Assembly: GCA_009746045.1 (NCBI GenBank)
Contig: RPFO01001311.1
Coordinates: 86,955 to 150,954 of the forward strand
Length of the DNA stretch: 64,000 nt
Direction: 5' to 3'
Source of the DNA: Mesostigma viride
Lineage: Eukaryota; Streptophyta; Mesostigmatophyceae; Mesostigmatales; Mesostigmataceae
Under the pieces are notes generated by a model, which was not told the origin of the DNA, did no database searches, and worked only from the letters and a program-made list of their open reading frames with translations. A program made the position numbers and the translations under genes. How positions within the stretch are numbered: the first letter of the stretch is position 1; every line of letters begins with the position of its first letter. Shown piece after piece: positions 10,843 through 23,748 of the stretch.

Positions 10843-13322
10843 ATGGCTAGCGGCGCGCAGCCGCAGGCAGGTATTGAAAACAATGGCGGGGATGCCGGAC
10901 ATGTGGAGCATGCCAGTGAAAAGGACGCAGTAGCACCACCGGGGCAAGAGAACACAATGGATACAGGCCCTGTATCAGTGGGCGCTGTAGGTGATGAAGT
11001 ACAGAAGAAAAGGGCATCAAACGTGTACGTCAGGGGAGCAGTCAATGAACTTCATAGAATAATTGCCTCCGGTGCTTCGGATGAGGAAACCGACCAAACA
11101 GCCAAAACGGATGGGAAATCTCAGGCACCATCGCAGGACCCAGTTGCGCAGAAGTGCCTCGTCAAGTATCTGGGATATTTGGGGGTGCTCGTGAAGGCCG
11201 GCAGCCTCTCGATTGCATCCCGGGGTGCTACTGCGGCCAAGCCAGTTGTGCTTCACATGCTCGACGTGGGCAAGGGTTTTCCAACCAACACCAGGTTCAT
11301 CAACGGTATTCCTCAGATAACCGTTCCAGAGCACAACATCACACGAGCTCACAAGTTCTACACGCTGCCTGATGAAAAGGATTCCCTGGCCCAACTAGAC
11401 ACCAAGAGTGACTGGCCTCCGCTGTATGTTTCGTGCAAAAAGGCTAGCTCTCGTAGCACCGCCAAGGTGACGTCGTTCTCCATCGGTGACATCTGCAGTC
11501 ATGCGGATCCTGAGCTAATGCGTGACCTGCATGCCACTCCCACGGGCAACACCGCTGTGCGGCTTGTCATCCTCGGACTCGCTTGTGTGAGGGCAGCCAG
11601 CGGCTCCCATGACTACCCGGCCTTTGTGCATGGCGTTGGTGCGTCCCATTTACAGCTGCGAGGAAGGAGAATGGAAGGTTACCTCATTCGCCTCCGGTGA
11701 AATCCGTGTAGCGAGGTGCCGACCATATAACTTGACGGTTGACCCTGCCGCCACCGCCGAATTACATTGCAATTCGAGTACTACCTTGGCGGATGCCATG
11801 GCGGACATCACGTCAGTGTTTACCCGCCCGGAGTCGCGCATCATGCAACCAGTTAAAGAGCGCGACCAACACGACCACCGGGCAGGGCTATCATGTAAGT
11901 ATCTCAGATCGGTTTTGCATTGTTGACATTCATATGCTAGAACATGCCATGCGCAATCCAACCGCAGCCGAGCGCAAACCACACTGGCGCATATGATCAA
12001 TGTGCATACTAGAAGACACCATCGATCAGGAGCACTCTATTTGTAAGCACCATAAAACATTAATTTCCAAGTATTGTTGATGTAAAATGTCAATCTCTGT
12101 ATGCGTGCATGTTTACAATTCAGGTGCTCGCTGTCGTCCCGCCTGCTCCATCCGCTGAAGATGAAGATGAAGATGAAAGCGGGGGCGATGCCAGCTATGA
12201 CCTGGACGATCGATGAAGAGGAGGTGGAGGAGGAGCACAATGGTGGGGAAGGGGGGGGTGACGATGGCAGCCAGGAACAAACATCACCCGTCAAGCCCAA
12301 GAAGCGCGTCTCGAAGGCGGCGGGGGGGGGGGCCGGGCCAGCGGAGCTTGCGCCCTGCACGCCAGCTTGAATACCAGGGCGGGAAGGCACTGCCGCCTCG
12401 CGCAGCAAAGTCAGCACCGTCCAAGAGTGCGATGCCAGCAGCTCCCCCGGCAGCTCCCCCGGCAGGGTGGCTAGCGCTCCTTACTCAGGGGTTGCAAGCA
12501 GCACAGGCAGCAATCGCAGAGCTGAAGGACTGGGTGGGGTTTCAAGCGAAGCAAGGGAGGAAGAAGGCGCCGCCGTCTGTGGCTATGCAGATCGCTGATT
12601 TGAATGCAAAGGTTTCCAAGTGCCAATCATCATTGGCAGCGCGTGCAAAGCCGGCTGCCGCCCCAGAGAACCCCGCGACTGAGAAGCTGAAGGAACAGGT
12701 CAAATCCCTGACGGAGAGGGTTGATGCTTTGGAAAGGGAACGAGTGCCATGCACGCCTGTTGAATGTGCTCCAACCTCAAGCCGCGGCACGGAGTTTCAC
12801 CGGCCGACCATTCCTGCTGCGCCTCCCACATTGCGGCAACGTGAAGGCTTCACCGGCACGCAGGATGCAGAAAGGCAGCCGGCACGCCGTGAGCCACAGC
12901 CGCGCAAGCGCACACCCGCGATCGATGGGGCAAGGAAGCTGGATTGGCAAGATGAGCCAGAGCCGCGCACGCGCGCACCCGCGATCGATGAGGCAAGGAA
13001 GCTGGATTGGCAAGATGAATCGCATGGCCTGTACGAGCCTTATGACTCCTATTATATGGCCCACGGTGAGCCCTTGCAGGGCGCTTACCGTTATGCCGCC
13101 ATGAGGGAGCCAGATAGGCCACATTATGCTGAGGGACATTATGCAGCAACTCAGCATACTCGTCTCACGACTCACAGCAACTTTGATGATGAACGCATGC
13201 GTGCTCGCAGCGCCCCCCGCCCCCCGCCCCCCGCCCCTCCATCGCGGAAAAGGCATCAGCCGTACTCGCAAGATGCAAATGAGCGAGGGGAACCACTTTA
13301 TTATGGTTCATGTTCATATTGA
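10843..13322 (+). CDS. Hypothetical host-type gene, likely intron-containing, degenerate
   Basis: Coding character moves through several frames. The first (10843-11700) has a well-formed start. From about 11,640 the frame shifts to one reading IYSCEEGEWKVTSFASG. A consensus donor (GTAAGTAT) lies at 11,895 and an acceptor (TTTACAATTCAG) ends at 12,123, giving a 229-bp candidate intron. Beyond it are an acidic low-complexity stretch, a further frame shift in a G-run near 12,325, and a frame to 13,322 with a predicted coiled coil (LKEQVKSLTERVDALERE) and two copies of an EARKLDWQDE segment. I do not recognise it. It may be a host gene or the gag-like ORF of an unidentified element. Confidence 0.35.
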
Positions 13323-13577
13323 TCGTGTTTGCATCTGTTTGTCAGTTTTCAGCCATTTATTCAGCTTTTTTATGCTGTGATGTATTAGTTGGCGAACAAA
13401 GGAATTGTGGTTGCGATCACTTAGTACTTGCTTCTCCATGTGTAACATGTAGGAGACATTGGAGACAATGCTGATAATCAATTAATATTTGTCTCAAGTA
13501 CTCATCAATATTTTATTTTGCCATGTGCTTGCATTACTTGCGTAGGAAAAGTCAAAAAATGATGTGTCAAGACATGT

Positions 13578-14135
13578 CACGGTGGCACGGTGGCACGGTG
13601 GCACGGTGGCACGGTGGCACGGTGGCACAGTGGCACCCCACGTTGGGCAGTGCTTGTGGGCAATATAACATTAGTATTGGACGTTATGTTACCTCGTGAC
13701 ACCATACAAAATCATAAAACGGTAGTTTTATGGTGGCATGGTGTGCCGGTGTGCCGGTGTGCCGGTGTGCCGGTGTGCCGGTGTGCCGGTGGCACAGTGG
13801 CACACCACGTTAGGCAGTGCTTGTGGACATTATAACATTAGTATTGGACGTTATGTTACCTTGTGACACCATACAAAATCATAAAATGGTAGTTTTATGG
13901 TGGCATGGTGTGCCGGTGTGCCGGTGTGCCGGTGTGCCGGTGTGCCGGTATGCCGGTGGCACAGTGGCACACCACGTTAGGCAGTGCTTGTGGACATTAT
14001 AACATTAGTATTGGACGTTAGGTTACCTTGGGCCACCATACAAAATCATAAAATGGTAGTTTTATGGTGTGCCGGTGTGCCGGTGTGCCGGTGTGCCGGT
14101 GTGCCGGTGTGCCGGTGTGCCGGTGTGCCGGTGTC
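13578..14135. repeat. Tandem satellite, about 170-bp unit with embedded 10-bp repeats
   Basis: Three successive units share an AT-rich core (ACATTATAACATTAGTATTG, ACCATACAAAATCATAAAA) and each ends in a run of GTGTGCCGGT decamers. The first block starts with CACGGTGG units. It is a composite satellite: a long unit carrying an independently variable short tandem repeat. Confidence 0.9.
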
Positions 14136-14255
14136 AAAACATGATGAGACACTTACCTCCTAGCTTTGGACCTCAGTAAGGGAGGTACAAAATAACAAAG
14201 TTGAAAAAAAGTCAAATTGTACTAGTGGTGGAAGACAATTCCAGATGTGCTTAGG

Positions 14256-15525
14256 GCCATGTCAAAGCGCTATACGACGATAAGATCAATGGAAACGCCT
14301 AACGGGAGGAACCTAATAGCCCTGCTGCACCGCAAAATCAGCCCGCGTACGGCGGAGCATGATGTCAGCCATGGCCCGAGTCAGCGCCACCGACAAGCGC
14401 TGACGCCAATATGACGTCCAGGTCCGCGCCGACCATGGGGCCCGCTGGCCCTCCAGGTCCAGCCGGTCCTCCCGGAGCCGGCAACACTCCTTGAAGAAGG
14501 CGGAGGTCAGGGGCCCCATGGCCCCAAACTCCTCCAGGACAAAGGGCACCATGCACGATGGTGCCCGACGTCGCCGTAGGCCAGGAGCTTGGCCCGCTCC
14601 GCCCGGTCCGCCGTGTAACCTGCCGTAAGGGAGGCCCCAGCCATGCACGTGGCTAAGAGCCAAGGGCCGCGCCACCGAAACGTCAATAAGCAGATGCCGG
14701 CCACCCCCCTCAAAGTCCAGCACCACGATGTCAGGCCGGTGGTTGGGGGAATAGAAGGCAGCGCCATCCGCATCCTCGGACCGGATGTTCGCGTGGGGGA
14801 AAACCGACCGAACCATGGCGAGCACCACCGTCAGGAGGACAGTGTGCAAATACAAATACCAATTCTGATTCTGTTGGCCCCCCATGCAGGCAAGGTAGTG
14901 AGTCCCCGTGGGATCCAGCGGCTGCCCACAGCTACCACAAGGCCGCCCGGCCGGAACAAGAGGCTGCGGGGCAAATAGCTGGTGCCGGAGCGCCACCGAG
15001 TAGTGGCTGGGAGCTAAGGCGAATGGGGGGGCCATGGGAAGAGCACGAAGGTACGCCGAGCCCACACTCCGCAAGGAAAGCGAGAACAGCCACGCACGTC
15101 CCTGGGCGTTGAGGTCCGCGAAAAGAGCCATCCAATCAGCCGTGTGCAGAATACCCGCTGAGGTTTTCTGGTGTTTATCGATGACGCGAGCAGGGAATGC
15201 GGCGGGAGATTGAACGGAGGCGACCGAGGGAGTGCCGCGAGGGAGGTGGCGCTGTACCGCCTGAGCGGCACGGACGGGAGAACCGGCCTGCTGGATCTCA
15301 GCATAGGCCTCCTGGATGGCGGTGACGAAGGGCAAAGGGCTGCTGGGGTCCAGGAGGTCAGGCGCTGCCGTTGCCAAAAGGGGCAGGAGCCGGCAGCTTT
15401 CCGCCCACGACTGAGCGACGGAGCCCAAAAATGCAAATAAGATATATATTAAAAATATAATTACTTACAGCAGAGTGAAATCACTCAAACCAAAGCAAAC
15501 GCCCAGCTATAAACCTATATACAGA
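14256..15525 (-). mobile_element. Retroelement 3' end with restriction-like endonuclease domain, copy 1
   Basis: A 371-residue minus-strand frame (14313-15428) contains CGSCGQPLDPTGTHYLAC, a Cys2-His-Cys zinc motif, followed by RPDIVVLDF and LLIDVSV, the R-P-D...D arrangement of PD-(D/E)XK restriction-like endonucleases at the C terminus of some non-LTR retrotransposons. No RT is present, so the copy is 5'-truncated. It is followed about 1.27 kb away by a near-identical copy in the same orientation. Confidence 0.6.
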
Positions 15526-16826
15526 GCCATGTCAAAGCTCTATACTACGATAAGACCCATGGAAACGCCTAACGGGAGGAACCTAATAACCCTGCTGCAC
15601 CGCAAAATCAGCCCGCGTACGGCGGAGCATGATGTCAGCCATGGCCCGAGTCAGCGCCACCGACAAGCGCTGACGCCAATATGACGTCCAGGTCCGCGCC
15701 GACCATGGGGCCCGCTGGCCCTCCAGGTCCAGCCGGTCCTCCCGGAGCCGGCAACACTCCTTGAAGAAGGCGGAGGTCAGGGGCCCCATGGCCCCAAACT
15801 CCTCCAGGACAAAGGGCACCACACGATGGTGCCCGACGTCGCCGTAGGCCAGGAGCTTGGCCCGCTCCGCCCGGTCCGCCGTGTAACCTGCCGTGAGGGA
15901 GGCCCCAGCCACGTGGCTAAGAGCCAAGGGCCGCGCCACCGAAACGTCAATAAGCAGATGCCGGCCACCCCCCTCAAAGTCCAGCACCACGATGTCAGGC
16001 CGGTGGTTGGGGGAATAGAAGGCAGCGCCATCCGCATCCTCGGACCGGATGTTCGCGTGGGGGAAAACCGACCGAATCATGGCGAGCACCACCGTCAGGA
16101 GGACAGTGTGCAAATACAAATACCAATTCTGATTCTGTTGGCCCCCCATGCAGGCAAGGTAGTGAGTCCCCGTGGGATCCAGCGGCTGCCCACAGCTACC
16201 ACAAGGCCGCCCGGCCGGAACAAGAGGCTGCGGGGCAAATAGCTGGTGCCGGAGCGCCACCGAGTAGTGGCTGGGAGCCAAGGCGAATGGGGGGCCATGG
16301 GAAGAGCACGAAGGTACGCCGAGCCCACACTCCGCAAGGAAAGCGAGAACAGCCACGCACGTCCCTGGGCGTTGAGGTCCGCGAAAAGAGCAATCCAATC
16401 AGCCGTGTGCAGAATACCCGCGTAGGTTTTCTGGTGTTTATCGATGACGCGAGCAGGGAATGCGGCGGGAGATTGAACGGAGGCGACCGAGGGAGTGCCG
16501 CGAGGGAGGTGGCGCTGTACCGCCTGAGCGGCACGGACGGGAGAACAGGCCTGCTGGATCTCAGCATAGGCCTCCTGGATGGCGGTGACGAAGGGCAAAG
16601 GGCTGCTGGGGTCCAGGAGGTCAGGCGCTGCCGTTGCCAAAAGGGGCAGGAGCCGGCAGCTTTCCGCCCACGACTGAGCGACGGAGCCCAAAAAGGCTGC
16701 TGGGGCCAGCCGGGCGGCACGAGTCAGCCCGCAGCCACCCATCCGTGCAGATATATATTAAAAATATAATTACTTACAGCAGAGTGAAATCACTCAAACC
16801 AAAGCAAACGCCCAGCTATAAACCTA
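15526..16826 (-). mobile_element. Retroelement 3' end with restriction-like endonuclease domain, copy 2
   Basis: Near-identical tandem copy of the preceding unit. The frame (15583-16398, then 16095-16742 after a one-base shift) keeps the CX2CX9HX3C zinc motif and the RPD...D nuclease motif. It differs by a small indel (loss of three residues near the HVHG segment of copy 1), by one frameshift, and by about 40 extra bases upstream. Both copies are flanked by the same ATATATATTAAAAATATAAT spacer, so the whole unit was duplicated after insertion. Confidence 0.6.
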
Positions 16827-16829
16827 ACC

Positions 16830-17710
16830 TGCAGATATATATGTTGTCTCCTTGATATATCGGACGGCACAGTCATAATGTTATGATGACTTAGCGTCGC
16901 GCGTAATCATTATTATATTGCTGCCGTCACCCGTGCAGACTGATGTGATTGATGTGCACACGCGTAGCTCATAGCCTGAGCGCGCCAAAGCCTGAAATGT
17001 AAATTGTGACAAGCAGGCAGGATTGGCAGCACATACGATTTGCTGTATTGCTGGGAAATGCGCACATCATAGTTTGGCGCGCACGTAGCCAGGTTTGACA
17101 GCTATAGTGCTATGGCGCGCGGGGATATGCTTGCGTCAGCAGCACTTTTGGAAATAGCTAAAAGGAACTAGCCTTGGCCATGGAGGTCGTTGTTCGCTCG
17201 TCTCGATCTCTCCCTCACATGCAACTGGTTTGTTGTCTTCATGAGGATTAAAATAGTTGGAGCAGCCCGGAGCAGCCCCCGTGAGTGGTTGCATGCAGTC
17301 CATTGCCACAAGAATGGATTGACGGAAATGACAATCATGTTTTTTGTTGAGAATGTGTGTAACATTGGGAACGATCGATCAATGCAGGGAAGGGGACAGC
17401 CCGTCAGCCCCGTGCCAGAGCTGTCTCATCGGGTGCATGGCTCAGGCGAGCCAGTAGCTCGAACAGCGGGATGGAATTCCTGAGTTCAGCTGCTCTTATA
17501 ATTGCAACATTACAACTCGACAGCGGTCTTTGTAATTCATCATTGATCTTATTGGAATGGAAAGGTCTTTTGCTTGCATGCTTTTTTGATGATAAAGCAT
17601 GATCTCAATGTGAAACCGGCTGTCGGGATTGTCAGTCATGAAGGTGGTGGTGCGTCGTGCCGTCAATTAAGGACCGCACTACTTATCATTTTCACCTTGT
17701 AAAACGAGCG
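16830..17710. other. AT-richer intergenic DNA, no gene seen
   Basis: Short ORFs only, none with recognisable composition or motifs. At its right edge (17,711-17,775) is a copy of a sequence containing GGTTCAGTTCGGCCAGCC that recurs twice at 27.0-27.25 kb. Confidence 0.4.
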
Positions 17711-17776
17711 CGAACAACCCTAATGGGTGGGTTCAGTTCGGCCAGCCTGAGCCGGAGGTACCCAAGTTGCTTGCAG

Positions 17777-18306
<530 letters not shown>

Positions 18307-18460
18307 ACTTGCGTGTCATGCACTAAGGCATGCCACAGAATTGAATTGAATTGAATTGTAACATAACTCCGTTGGGAGTATATGTAGCACATAGCCCAGA
18401 GAAGGGGCATATGGCCTATCATACATTCTAAGCTACTTCCTGCAACGGTGGGAATGTAAA

Positions 18461-19320
18461 CAACAGTTGTACAAGCTAACGCTTATACTTTTTATGCGCA
18501 GACCTTTTAGCTAAGGTTAATAACGCATATTCTTACATCCTGCGCAGGATGTAAGAATATGCGTTAACCTTAGCTAAAAGGTTTGCGCATAAAAAGTATA
18601 AGCGTTAGCTTGTACAACTTAAAACCTTTGCGCGTTGGAGCGGAATATTAAGCGGCTCCCTAACTAGGGTTTACTTCCGCATCGAATTACTGATTCGATA
18701 TTAATCCCGGGAAGGTCCGATATCTACCTCGCTAGGCGATTAATTAGGTCCGACCGATGCCCCGGCGGATCCTCCCAAATAATCCCTACTCGGCACTGTC
18801 CCCACGACGAGGTTTCGAACCCGTGACTTCCGCGCCGCGCCGGTTCTAAGTTGTACAAGCTACTGCTTATACTTTTATGCGCAAACCTTTTTAGCTAAGG
18901 GTAACGCATATTCTTACATCCTGCGCAGGATGTAAGAATATGCGTTACCCTTAGCTAAAAAGGTTTGCGCATAAAAGTATAAGCAGTAGCTTGTACAACT
19001 TAGAACCGGCGCGGCGCGGAAGTCACGGGTTCAAAACCTCTTGGGGACAGTGCCGAGTAGGGATTATTTGGGAGGATCCGCCGGGGCACCGGTCGCACCT
19101 AATTAATCGCCTAGCGAGGTAGATATCGGACCTTCCCGGGATTAAGATCGAATTAGTAATTCGATGCGGAAGTAAACCCTAGTTAGGGAGCCGCTTAATA
19201 TTCCGCCCCAACGCGCAAAGGTTTTAAGTTGTACAAGCTAACGCTTATACTTTTTATGCGCAAACCTTTTAGCTAAGGTTAACGCATAAAAAGTATAAGC
19301 GTTAGCTTGTACAACTACAA
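18461..19320. repeat. Nested palindromic foldback element, MITE-like
   Basis: Three local palindromes share the motifs TTGTACAAGC, TTATGCGCA and TTAGCTAAGG: 18,461-18,620, 18,846-19,003 and 19,228-19,318. The spacer 18,621-18,845 is repeated as its reverse complement at 19,005-19,227, so the whole block is also one long inverted repeat centred on the middle palindrome. The spacer contains GGTTTCGAACCC-like sequence resembling a Pol III B box. No ORF is present. Confidence 0.85.
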
Positions 19321-19448
19321 CACTTGCTCTAGGTACCTAGACTACGTGCACTAGGGCACCTGCACCACCCAGAGTTTCAGGCAACACCCAGCTAAGGGGA
19401 GCCTGTCATAGGTGGGGAAGATCAGCACAGCTATACAAGAGCGAGGGC

Positions 19449-19790
19449 ATGGCTTCTCAGCAGCTTGCGAATGTGGCCTGCAAGGTGAAGGTACTCCAGG
19501 CCCGCAAGCTCCTAGGCGGGAGACACGCGCCGAGCCTCGACGACCTCCTCTCACCGGCCCAGCTAGTCATCAAGAATGGTCTGCTGGGCAGCGACGTGGC
19601 GATCAAGGCCAGGCAGGATGGCCAGAAGGTCTACGTCCGCCTCGTCCACGACACCCCCGTGCTATTCATCAACGGCCAGCGCACGGAGGCGCAGGCTCCT
19701 AACAAGCGGCACAAGTCGGGCCGTACCAGGCCCGCCCCAGCTGCGTCATCATCGTCTACGCACGTCCCGGGTATGGATGCCGCCCGGTAA
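19449..19790 (+). CDS. LINE ORF1-like C-terminal remnant
   Basis: A 113-residue frame preceding ORF2. Its GQKVYVRLVHDTPVLFINGQ stretch resembles the C-terminal segments of the ORF1 proteins at 23.7 and 29.2 kb (KVYWRGGDLMINHK, QPVYWKGAAIYVGHK), which suggests it is the end of a truncated ORF1 RNA-binding protein. The N-terminal coiled-coil part seen in the other copies is missing. Confidence 0.45.
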   Translation: MASQQLANVACKVKVLQARKLLGGRHAPSLDDLLSPAQLVIKNGLLGSDVAIKARQDGQKVYVRLVHDTPVLFINGQRTEAQAPNKRHKSGRTRPAPAASSSSTHVPGMDAAR

Positions 19791-19825
19791 GGGCACACCC
19801 TCGCGGCCTCGCGGTACAATAGGCT

Positions 19826-22800
19826 TTGGGCACAGCCTTTATAAACAAGCCCCTTTCCATCCTCATGTCGCACCGTGCGAGCATGATCAGGATGCAAGGT
19901 CGCCAGGCACGCCACGGTCAACCTTCCCGCCAATTTACCAGCCTCACACGCCTCCTAGCCCGCCTTGAGCGGGATGAGGCCCAGTCGACACGCCGGCGAC
20001 CCCAGCCAGGACGGAGACGACGCATATCCGTCCTGAAAGAAAGCCTCCATGCGTTGACAAGCATTAACCCCAATCGCCACCCCCCCCTCCCCCCCCCCCC
20101 ACCCCCACCCCCACCTCCAGCACTACCCTTCTCCACCCCCACCCCCACCCCCACCCCCCCGCTAATAGGGCAACGGCCCATTCTTGGTATTGCAAGTTTT
20201 AACGTGCGCACCCTCCCTGCAGATCCTTCTACGAGCGGCGGCACCCCAGCACGCCAACGCGTCGACGAGCTGATCGCCCTGTGCGCCGACAACAAGATCG
20301 CTGTTCTTGGAGTCCAGGAGCACCGACGCACCGTTGACCCTCAGCACGCGGTCAACGGTCTGCTGGTCGACGACCTGCGGGCAGGCTGGCGGTTCCACTA
20401 TGGTGGCGGCGACGCGCCGGGCCAAGGTGGTGTGGGCCTCTTGTGCTCGCCGGCAGCATCAGAGCAGCTCCAGTCCATCGTGCTGCGGTCCCCGCGTGTG
20501 CTAGTGGCCACTTTTTCAGCCACTGAGGGCCATTCACACCACACGCTAACCGTTATCGTGGGATATGCACCACATGCGGGTCGAGCTCAGGCGGAACGTG
20601 AGGCCTTCTTCGACGCCCTCAAGGAGGAGGAGGCCAACATCCCAGCTCGGCACTTCCTGGTTATGCTGCTCGACGCCAACGCCACGCTGCCAGTTGGCAC
20701 TGGGGGCGCTCAGTATTCCCCAACCAACACGACAGCCAACGGTAACACGCCTTTATTTGCGAATCTGCTGGCAGAATCTGCGCTGGTTGCATGCAATGCT
20801 TCTTTCGCACGCCCCGCTGAGCAGCTGGCCACCTTTTTTGGGCCGTCGGATCGGGTGGTGTGCCTTGATTATGTCTGCGTACGTCGGGCTCAGCGCCCCT
20901 CAGTTGTCGATGCTCGCGTCCTGCAAGATTCTGTCAGCACGGTGGAATCTGATCATCGTCTCGTGCTCGCTCGCATCAGATTGCGGTTTCCTGGGGTGAA
21001 ACCGTCGCGACAGCTGGCACCTCAGCCAGATCTGAAAGTGCTCCGGATTGTGCTGAAGGATGCCGACAAGATGTCAGCAGCAGAGCAGGCCGCTATGTCG
21101 CACAGGGATGATTTCCTGGCCGTATTCGACGCCGGGGGCAGCCGACAGCAGTTACACGCCATTCCGCCGCCGGGGGATATTTCAGTGATCCTCCGTGGTG
21201 TCGCCGCCAAGTATCGCCTGGCTGCCCGCACCCTCCCACCTTGCCTCCGCGTCGGCAGCTTGCTGTCCACCGTCACGCACCGACAGTGGTCGCCGCCAGG
21301 CAGATGCTCCGCCGCAACAGAGATCCGATCGCCAAACCTGGGCTGCAAGCAGCTCTGAGGGCCGCCTACGAGCAGGCTGAGAAGGCAGATGCTCAGCAGA
21401 TGGTCAAGGACCTGCGCAGCTGCCAGCAGAAGCACGACGGCAAGGGGGCCTGGTTCTGGTACAAGCGCCTCGGGCACCCGGACGGCCTCGGCCGGCCCCA
21501 CCGCCACGACGTCCCCGGCGCCCCAGCCAAGCGGCTTCGTACCTGGGCCACGGCCACGGCCGAGGTCGTGGGGACAGCTGCGCCGCCCCCACCCCTGCTC
21601 CCAGCCGCCGCCGCCCGCCCGGCCGCCCTGGCCGGCCCCGCTGGGCCCCCTGCCCCGCCTAGGTCAGCGGCGGACTACCTAGTCCCCCCGCTGGTCGGCC
21701 CACTTGGCGACCCGTCTGACATGCCTCCTTTCACCTCTCGCGAGGTCACGGAGGCGGTCCAGCGCCTGCGTTATGACGCAGCCACCGGCTCTGACGAGAT
21801 TCCGGCCGCAGTTGTAAAACTTGCAGCCGAATTCGAGGACACAGGTGTTATGCTGCTCTTCCGGGACATCTGCAACCGCCTTCTGCTGTCGTCGCAACCA
21901 CCTCCAGCGGCCTGGCAACACAGTTTTCGCACGATGCTGTACAAGAACAAGGGGTCGCCTGCCGACCCCGGCAACTACAGAGGGGTGTGCATTCAAAGTG
22001 CCCCCCTCAAGCTTCTTATGCGGCTCATCCTGAACCGCCTGCGCACGGCCCTGGACGGTCACCTCAGCGAGACTCAGCACGGCTTCCGTTCAGGTCGCAA
22101 CACAGTACAGGCGCTCTTCGCTACTCGCCGACTGGTGGAGGAACTGCAACGCCTTCAGCCTGGTGAGTCCCCTTTGCACCTTGTGCTGGTGGACTTCATC
22201 AAAGCCTTCGATTCGGTTTTCTGGCCTGCGCTTTGGGACATCCTCGAGTTGTTCCGGATCCCCCGCCCCCTGATTGCTGTCATCCGCAACCTGTATGAAG
22301 GGTCCACCACTTCGGTGCGCACTTCTTACGGGACCACGCCCCCATGCCCTTTACAGAAGGGTGTGTGGCAGGGCTGCGTGCTGTCGCCCTACCTGTTCAT
22401 TATTGTTGTCGAATACGTAATGATTCAGGCGCGCAAGCGATTTGCCCGCATCGTGGGCAGGGAACCAGGAGTGCAGGTTGCTAACAAATTCTGGCATGGC
22501 GGTGCGGACACGGAGATTCGGCTAGCAGACATCATTTACGCAGACGACACCACCCTCTTCGAGGACACTGAGCACGTGCAGACATGGCTTGACTGCCTGG
22601 CTCTCGAGGCCCGTGCAGTGGGGCTTGAGGTCAGCAAGAAGACAGAGGCCCTGGCGGTTGGGCTCACCAACTCAGCGCCGCCCCTCTATCTCCTAGACGG
22701 CTCTCGAGTCCTGTATCGGGACCGCGTTAAGCTGCTGGGCAGCCTGCTCCCCAGCTGCGAGGTTGATGTGGACCATCGCATCTCCCTCGCCTGGCACGCT

Positions 22801-23364
22801 TTACGCCAGTACCGGGCCCTGTGGCGCAAGCCCCTGGGCAAGATCGAGAAACAGGACCTGTTCAAGGTCCTCGTCCTTCCTGTTCTCACGTATGGCGCCG
22901 AGACGTGGACCCTCACCGCCGACCTGGCCCGCAAGCTGGACGGCGCGGTCACCAGCATGCTGCGTTCCATTTTCAGAGTAGGATATGCTGCTCATGTCCG
23001 CAATGAGGACCTGTACCAGGGCATGCCCTATATCACCAGCACCATTAAGCAACGCCGCCTGCAGCTAGTAGGGCACCTAGCTCGCACCAACCAGGTAGAC
23101 ACCTCACGTGGCCCCCCCGCAGGACTGCGACCAGCCCAGCCTGGCCGGCACCTCCTGACGTGGGCTGGGCCCAGTGATGTTAGACGCCGCAAGGCCCGCA
23201 CCTTCAAGGAACAGCTAGTAGAGGACATGGGGGGCCTCGGCCTCTCCGTGATTTGGAAGAAGATGATGGACAAGGCCAAGTGGGCCCAGGTCATAGAGGA
23301 CAATGAGCCCCCCCCGGTGGGGAAGCGCCCGCGTGTGCAGTCCCGCGGGAGGCACGCCAGATAG
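19826..23364 (+). CDS. LINE ORF2: endonuclease and reverse transcriptase, one frameshift
   Basis: The first frame (19826-21358) has a Pro-rich leader and then an exonuclease-endonuclease-phosphatase fold: ASFNVRTL, VLGVQEHRR (catalytic Glu), LDANATLP, and ESDHRLV at the end (catalytic Asp-His). The second frame (21241-23364, 707 aa) has RT blocks: LVLVDFIKAFDSVFW, GVWQGCVLSPYLF and YADDTTLFED with the catalytic Asp pair. Both belong to one protein that nicks target DNA and primes reverse transcription there. A frameshift near 21,240 separates them. Exact clade not assigned. Confidence 0.85.
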
Positions 23365-23503
23365 CTCCCCCTCGGGCAGCGTGCGGCTGCCTAGATAGAT
23401 GTTGTAGTTAGAATGCTGTTAGGTAGATGTAGTATGTAGCCAATGTAGATAGATTAGACCGGTAGGAATGTTTGCACCCATCCATCCATCCATCGGGGTT
23501 AAT

Positions 23504-23556
23504 GCTCCGTGACTCCCCAACGGGAGCACGAGTCTAATTAATTAATTAATTAATTC
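23504..23556 (+). repeat. LINE 3' terminal hairpin plus TTAA tail
   Basis: A GTGCTCC-type stem with the loop region GACTCCCCAACG and the complementary GGAGCAC, followed by about six TTAA units. An almost identical block lies at 29,662-29,714, and it probably serves as the RT recognition site at the RNA 3' end. Confidence 0.75.
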
Positions 23557-23748
23557 TCAGCAGGGAGTGACCCCCTGCATGGGCACTGCATAATTAAATA
23601 AAGCTAGGCATCATCTGGAGGGTGGCTCATCATAGGCACACATGTACATGACTAAAAAGGCTAGGCCTCAGCTGGTATAGTGCCTGTAGTAGGCGGGCAT
23701 GTACAAGGCCATTGTCTAACTATTCTACACTACTGCTGCTGTATTCCC

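Larger units (their letters stand above)
19330..23556 (+). mobile_element. Non-LTR retrotransposon (LINE) with APE endonuclease and RT
   Basis: Plus-strand element with a short ORF1-like frame, a long ORF2 and a 3' end made of a conserved hairpin-forming block followed by TTAA repeats. The same 3' block ends the element at 29.7 kb. ORF2 is complete in domain content but has a frame change near 21,240. Confidence 0.85.

Noticed and set aside
14643-16855. Plus-strand ORFs in the endonuclease-domain repeats
   Set aside because: Antisense of the frames containing the zinc and RPD...D motifs.
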